64,000 nt of DNA from Onthophagus taurus. Taxonomy: Eukaryota; Arthropoda; Insecta; Coleoptera; Scarabaeidae. The stretch covers positions 1,488,001 to 1,552,000 of the forward strand of contig NC_091968.1 in assembly GCF_036711975.1 (NCBI RefSeq). The letters are read 5' to 3'. Shown here in pieces: positions 58,130 through 64,000 of the stretch. Within the stretch, counting starts at the first letter, position 1. The number at the start of each line of letters is the position of its first letter. The position numbers and the translations under genes were made by a program. The notes below the pieces were generated by a model. That model did no database searches and was not told where the DNA came from. It saw nothing but the letters and a program-made list of their open reading frames with translations.

Positions 58130-60505
58130 ACACTAGAATTAGAAACAATCAGGTTTAGCATTTCATCTCTTAAGATGGCTAAACCTATTCTAAATCTCTA
58201 TTCTTATTGAACTAAAAATAGAACTAACACTATACCTAGAACTAGAATCATTCGGGTTTAGCCGTCTTTAGAGACGTGCGGCTAAACCCGAATGTTTATA
58301 GTTCTAGATCTAGTGTTAGTTCTAGTTTTACACTAGCGCTATCACTAGAACTAACACAAGACCTAGAACTAGAATCATTCGGGTTTAGCCGTCTTGAGAG
58401 ACGTGCGGCTAAACCCGAATGTTTCTAGTTCTAGATCTAGTGTTAGTTCTAATTTTACACTAGCACTATCACTAGAACTAACACAAGACCTAGAACTAGA
58501 ATCATTCGGGTTTAGCCGTCTTGAGAGACGTGCGGCTAAAGCCGAATGTTTCTAGTTCTAGATCTAGTGTTAGTTCTAGTTTTACACTAGCACTATCACT
58601 AGAATTAACACAAGACCTAGAACTAGAATCATTCGGGTTTAGCCGTCTTTAGAGACGTGCGGCTAAATCCGAATGTTTCTAGTTCTAGGTCTTGTGTTAA
58701 TTCTAGTTTTACACTAGCACTAGACCTGTTACTAGACTTAGAACTAGAATCATTCGGGTTTAGCCGTCTTTAGAGACGTGCGGCTAAACCCGAATGTTTC
58801 TAGTTTTAGATCTAGTGTTAATTCTAGTTTTACACTATCACTAGAACTAACACAAGACCTAGAACTAAAATCATTCGGGTTTAGCCGTCTTGACAGACGT
58901 GCGGCTAAACCCGAATGTTTCTAGTTTTAGATCTAGTGTTAATTCTAGTTTTACACTATCACTAGAACTAACACAAGACCTAGAACTAGAATCATTCGGG
59001 TTTAGCCGTCTTGACAGACGTGCGGCTAAAGCCGAATGTTTCTAGTTCTAGATCTAGTGTTAGTTCTAGTTTTACACTAGCACTATCACTAGAATTAACA
59101 CAAGACCTAGAACTAGAATCATTCGGGTTTAGCCGTCTTTAGAGACGTGCGGCTAAACCCGAATGTTTCTAGTTCTAGATCTAGTGTTAGTTCTAGTTTT
59201 ACACTAGCACTATCACTAGAATTAACACAAGACCTAGAACTAGAATCATTCGGGTTTAGCCGTCTTGAGAGACGTGCGGCTAAAGCCGAATGTTTCTAGT
59301 TCTAGATCTAGTGTTAGTTCTAGTTTTACACTAGCACTATCACTAGAATTAACACAAGACCTAGAACTAGAATCATTCGGGTTTAGCCGTCTTTAGAGAC
59401 GTGCGGCTAAATCCGAATGTTTCTAGTTCTAGGTCTTGTGTTAATTCTAGTTTTACACTAGCACTAGACCTGTTACTAGACTTAGAACTAGAATCATTCG
59501 GGTTTAGCCGTCTTTAGAGACGTGCGGCTAAACCCGAATGTTTCTAGTTTTAGATCTAGTGTTAATTCTAGTTTTACACTATCACTAGAACTAACACAAG
59601 ACCTAGAACTAAAATCATTCGGGTTTAGCCGTCTTGACAGACGTGCGGCTAAACCCGAATGTTTCTAGTTTTAGATCTAGTGTTAATTCTAGTTTTACAC
59701 TATCACTAGAACTAACACAAGACCTAGAACTAGAATCATTCGGGTTTAGCCGTCTTGACAGACGTGCGGCTAAAGCCGAATGTTTCTAGTTCTAGATCTA
59801 GTGTTAGTTCTAGTTTTACACTAGCACTATCACTAGAACTAACACAAGACCTAGAACTAGAATCATTCGGGTTTAGCCGTCTTGAGAGACGTGCGGCTAA
59901 ACCCGAATGTTTCTAGTTCTAGATCTAGTGTTAGTTCTAGTTTTACACTAGCACTATCACTAGAATTAACACAAGACCTAGAACTAGAATCATTCGGGTT
60001 TAGCCGTCTTTAGAGACGTGCGGCTAAACCCGAATGTTTCTAGTTCTAGATCTAGTGTTAGTTCTAGTTTTACACTAGCACTAGACCTGTTACTAGACTT
60101 AGAACTAGAATCATTCGGGTTTAGCTGTCTCGAGAGACGTGCGGCTAAACCCGAATGTTTCTAGTTTTAGATCTAGTGTTAATTCTAGTTTTATACTAGC
60201 ACTATCACTAGAACTAACACAAGACCTAGAACTAGAATTATTCGGGTTTAGCTGTCTTGAGAGACGTGCGGCTAAACCCGAATGTTTCTAGTTCTAGATC
60301 TAGTGTTTGTTCTAGTTTTACACTAGCACAATGTTTCTAGTTGTAGGTCTTGTGTTAGTTTCATTTGGTATTCAGCGTTATGTTGTTGTATATTTTTATT
60401 GATCTAACACTAGAACTAGACCTGTTACTAGACTTAGAATTAGAAACATTTGGGTTTAGCCGTCTTGAGAGACGTGCGGCTAAAGCCGAATGTTTCTAGT
60501 TCAAA
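58130..60505. repeat. Palindromic satellite array, about 18 hairpin units of 122-128 bp
   Basis: Each unit has an outer pair CTAGAACTAGAA / TTTCTAGTTCTAG and an inner pair ATTCGGGTTTAGCCG / CGGCTAAACCCGAAT around a loop such as TCTTGAGAGACGTG. The linker (CTAGTGTTAGTTCTAG...CTAGAACTAACAC) is itself palindromic. A higher-order repeat of about 744 bp is visible: variant units (AAATCCGAATG and GACCTGTTACTAGACTTAG) at 58664 and 58723 recur at about 59408 and 59467. No open frame. Single copies occur in Cbp80 intron 2 and DHX15 intron 2. Confidence 0.9.
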
Positions 60506-63500
60506 TAGAAATTGTTAGGATTAAAAAAAATTAAAACAAATTTAATGACACTGTATAACAATTTATTAATAGGTTGACGATAACAATATTAAACACATTT
60601 AATCGAATTTATAATAATAATCAATGATTAATTCGCGTTGATTGGGTTGGCTTGAGTCGAGTTGAGTTTGATTCTCCTATTTATTTATAGGGAGTTTTTC
60701 AGTCGAAAATTAATTAATTAAATTGCTCCATTAATTAATAATTCACAGTAGATGAAGCTCTATAAAAACAATTAATTATATTAAAAAAATAAAAATGAAT
60801 TATCTCAGTATCTAATTGTAATCTACAATCAATTTCCTTTTTCTTTTTTAACATTTCTTGTTTTATTTTTTACGTTTATTTTCTTGATTTTGTTTCCAAT
60901 TTTTTTTAGATTATTTTAACGGACACCTATTTTAACACAAGACGTACACTTTTTTTTAACTTTCTATACAATAATAATTTAATAAAATCGAACAAAGGGA
61001 ACTTCGCCTATTTGTACTTTTTTATAATTATTTTTTTAATTTAAATATATATTATATACATCTATTTAATCAATCGTTTTCACAATAAATAGAATCGCAA
61101 CGTTAAAAAGTGACGCTTTTTGACATTTTTTAATGTTATTTTATTTGGTGTTAAATGCATGAGGAAATGCGTTGTTTGAAACAAGATTTTTTATAATTTT
61201 TTTGTTATTACAATTTTAAAAAAGTTTCCGCATTTCTTTACCCGTTATAATTATTTTTTTTTATTTATTTTTTTTCTGAAAAATTTTACATTCAAATTTT
61301 CAGCTGTTAAATATAAAAATTTCAGACACATTTAATAAAGAAGAACAAATTTACAACAATTATTGTAGTAAAAGCTCGACAAATTTATGAAAATTCCACA
61401 ATTTTTTTTATTTTTATGTTTAAATAACCAATTATTATTTTTCTTTTATTACATCATCGATTTGTTTTGTTTTTTAATTATTATTTCGGATATGCTACGA
61501 AATATTGCCCTAATTGTTTATTTTTATCTCATTTTCTCTAAAATAGAAGATTTCTAATTAGATTTTTACTTTGTTTAGTAAATACAATATAAAAAAATTA
61601 TTATTAACAAAAATAATGAATAAAAAAGCGTATGTAGATAAAATCGATTTTTTTTATAATTTCGAAATGGACATTTATATTATTTATAGTTATTATTTAT
61701 AATTACCTTTTTTGTTAAAGTGCAAAAGATGTTTTTACAAGTTTTCGAATAAAAATAATAAGTAATTTGAATCACCTTTTTCTTTCACAGTTTTATTTGT
61801 ATGTATTTAATGTTTTTTGGTGTGTTTTGTGTTTTTATAGTTGTTAATAATAAATTATTTAACAATTTATGAAACTTAAAATAAGATAAATTAGGCAACC
61901 CAAATATCATTCTTTATTTTTTTATATAACGACAAAGATATAATAATAAATTGTAAAAAAAAGTATACCAAATTATCATTTCATAAAATAATTATTTATT
62001 TATTTATAATAAATATTCATTTTAAATAATTTTTTTAGTAAAATTTATAAATTTTGTGATTGTAATCGCGACATCTATCGATCTACAAAACAATTATTAA
62101 ATGTCAAAGTCAAACCTGTATCTTGAATGATTCTAATTTTTTTTAGAAGCTGTTTTATAGAAAAAAGAACAGAATAAATGAGAAAATGATGAAAATCAAT
62201 CACTTTTACAATAAGTGCTTAATTTGGTAAGTTGATTTTTTAAAGTTTCTTTGAGTAAGTTGATATTTCAATTAGATTTTTATGATTAATTAAAGCGTAA
62301 GATACCAAAACTAAAAATAAAACGTAGAAATAAAGATTTCTTCATATGAAAAAATATTTTTTTAATAAAACCATTGTGGTTTTAAATGCGTCATCTATCG
62401 ATTTATGCATCAATTATTAAATGTCAAAGTCAAACCTAGATCACGAATCATTACAATTTTTTTAGAAACAGTTAATGAATAAAGAAACGAAATAAATTAA
62501 TAAACAATGAGAAAATGAGGAAAATCAATGAATTTTACAATAAGTGCTGTTTTCGGTAAGTGGGAAAATATTAATTTTAAATATTTCTTTTTAATTAAAA
62601 CATTGTGGTTTTAAACGCGACATCTATCGATTTATGCATCAATTATTAAATGTCAAAGTCAAACCCACATCACGAATTATTACAATTTTTTTTAGAAGCA
62701 GTTTAATGAAAAAACAAACGAAATAAATTAATAAACAATGAGAAAATGAGGAAAATCAATCAATTTTACAATAAATGCTGTTTTCGGTAAGTGGGAAAAT
62801 ATTAATTTTAAATATTTCTTTATAATAAAAACCTAGTGTTTTTAAACGCGACATCTATCAACTTTTAAGTGTCAAGATTAAATCAATATCGATTTATTGT
62901 AATTTTTAGGATTAATTTAATTAAAAGAGAAGAAACGAAACATATAAGAAAAGAAAATACGAATAAGAAGAGAATCAATTAATTACAGTAAGTACATTTT
63001 ATATTAAAAAAATTCTGTGATTTCATTCGCGACATCTATCGATGTAGACTGTTATTATTTGACAGAAAAACGTCAAATTACTTTTTTAAATCAATCAGAT
63101 TTTTATGGATAATTAAAGAGAAATGATATAAAAATGTATAAAACTCGCATTTTAAGTTAAATATTTGGAATTATTGCGCTTTGATGGCTAAATAATCAAT
63201 TAAATCAATAAAAATTATAGATTGTTAATTGGGTTGCCTATACACACACATTGAATTTGATTTTTTAATTAAATTAAAATCAAAATTTATTACTCACAAC
63301 CATAACAACTTAGTGATAGTGCATCCATTTATACAAGTTTTGAATGATTATAACAAATTTTTTTTTCAAATAATTTTTGTTTGCAAGTTTTTTATTCTTT
63401 AAATTTAAAGTTCAGCGGTAGGCACTTTTATAAGAATTTTATTACAAATAATCTGTTATCTCGGTGTTTTTTTTATAATTTCCTTTTTTTAAATAATTCC

Positions 63501-63676
63501 CATTTAAATTTTTCATCATCCTGTCAATTTCCTTACCTTTCTCGTTAAACCTTCGGAAGCAGCATCGATTAAGAATTTTTTTACTCATAAGAACATCAGA
63601 GTGGCTCATAAATTAATTACGAAAAGAATGCGAAACGTTTTCAAATAAAAAAAAATTATTAATAAATTTAAAATCA
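60506..63676. other. Very AT-rich non-coding interval, possibly a long 3'UTR
   Basis: No coding region supported. It lies directly downstream of the stop codon of the KChIP-like gene (minus strand), so part may be its 3'UTR. Contains the 230-bp repeat listed at 62045-63060. Confidence 0.4.
62045..63060. repeat. Tandem repeat of about 230 bp, five diverged units
   Basis: The block CGCGACATCTATCGAT followed by TATTAAATGTCAAAGTCAAACC recurs at about 62067, 62389, 62617, 62848 and 63029 (spacings 322, 228, 231 and 181). Units also share AATCAAT...TTTTACAATAAGTGCT and TTTCGGTAAGTGGGAAAATA. Non-coding. Confidence 0.8.
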
Positions 63677-64000
63677 TCATAGTACAGCATCGAACATTTG
63701 TAAAGATCTCGTTATAACGTCGTCTTTCAAACATGATTCCATAAATTCTTCTATGGTTATGACGCCATCTTGATTTAGATCTAATTTTCGGAACACCCTG
63801 TCTATTTGTTCCCGGGCTTTTCGATCGTCCTCGACTTGATGTGCTCTTCTGCCCATCAATTCATGTACTGCGACGACGATTTCTGACAGTTCTCCGCGAC
63901 TAATACAACCGTCACCGTTTACATCGTATAATTTGAACGTCCAACGAAGACGTTCGTAAACGGAACCGCGGAGAAGTGTCGATAAAGTTATAAGCAGGTC
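63677..64000 (-). CDS. Kv channel-interacting protein (KChIP)-like calcium sensor, C-terminal exon, partial
   Basis: The last 107 codons of a neuronal-calcium-sensor family protein; the gene continues past the window edge. Sequence reads LLRGSVYERLRWTFKLYDVN, then EF-hand DVNGDGCISRGEL, the linker IVVAVHELMGRR, EF-hand DLNQDGVITIEEF and the C-terminus MESCLKDDVITRSLQMFDAVL. The pattern LLRG...LRWTF...MRSLQ/TRSLQ at the end fits KChIPs, which bind Kv4 channels and control their gating and trafficking; close relatives such as frequenin or neurocalcin are less likely. Both EF-hand loops keep the Asp/Glu ligands, so they should bind calcium. Confidence 0.88.
   Translation of the reverse strand, partial: DLLITLSTLLRGSVYERLRWTFKLYDVNGDGCISRGELSEIVVAVHELMGRRAHQVEDDRKAREQIDRVFRKLDLNQDGVITIEEFMESCLKDDVITRSLQMFDAVL

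Noticed and set aside
58130-60505. CRISPR-like array of direct repeats
   Set aside because: There are no unique spacers, every unit is palindromic, there are no cas genes, and the genome is an insect's.

Overview
The window is AT-rich nuclear DNA from an insect, most likely a beetle. This is an inference from a tandem pair of insect-type odorant receptors (7tm_6), the head-to-head secreted ferritin pair, introns of only about 50-65 bp, and the mix of transposons. Host genes are compact. Nearly all the extra length is mobile and repetitive DNA inside a few introns and intergenic gaps.

Layout. 0.5-6.9 kb: two odorant receptor genes in tandem on the minus strand; intron 1 of the second is swollen by a 5'-truncated LINE that landed in a small inverted-repeat element. 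7-16.7 kb: a gene-free stretch with two moderately GC-rich blocks, split by a Ginger-type DNA transposon (8716-15233) that itself carries a Ty3/gypsy element (11195-14661). 16.7-28.3 kb: the nuclear cap-binding subunit gene Cbp80/NCBP1 (minus). One 9-kb intron of this gene contains a complete opposite-strand gene for a secreted Thr-rich mucin-like protein, a dead pogo/Tigger copy and two MITEs. 28.7-29.2 kb: RpS15, divergent from Cbp80. 29.25-33.6 kb: a partial, decayed copy of the mucin-like gene, split by a Mutator-like element that carries a hammerhead-ribozyme-like motif. It is bounded by two copies of the 3' end of the next gene, BABAM1/MERIT40 (33.7-34.5 kb). 34.9-35.4 kb: a UPF0389/FAM162 gene. 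37-38.4 kb: a large fold-back element. 39.0-41.1 kb: ferritin heavy and light chain genes, head to head, with a canonical iron-responsive element upstream of the heavy chain. 41.5-43.2 kb: a 350-bp satellite. 45.4-57.7 kb: the DEAH helicase gene DHX15/Prp43 in seven exons. Its introns 2 and 4 hold Penelope, Harbinger, Ty3/gypsy, mariner and MITE insertions nested in each other. 58.1-60.5 kb: a palindromic satellite array. 62.0-63.1 kb: a 230-bp repeat. 63.7 kb to the edge: the C-terminal exon of a KChIP-like calcium sensor.

Function. The housekeeping genes act in separate core processes: cap binding (Cbp80), translation (RpS15), spliceosome disassembly (DHX15), iron storage (Fer1HCH/Fer2LCH) and K63-deubiquitination (BABAM1). 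The two receptors are the tandem chemosensory family members.

The least expected features are: the in-frame 63-nt intron of the first receptor; the nested mucin-like gene and its scrambled copy; the hammerhead-like motif; the palindromic repeat family that occurs both as an array and as single inserts; and insertions flanked by unusually long (about 60 to 200 bp) target duplications. Exon boundaries were derived by hand from splice consensus, reading phase and alignment with remembered family sequences. No database search was run.
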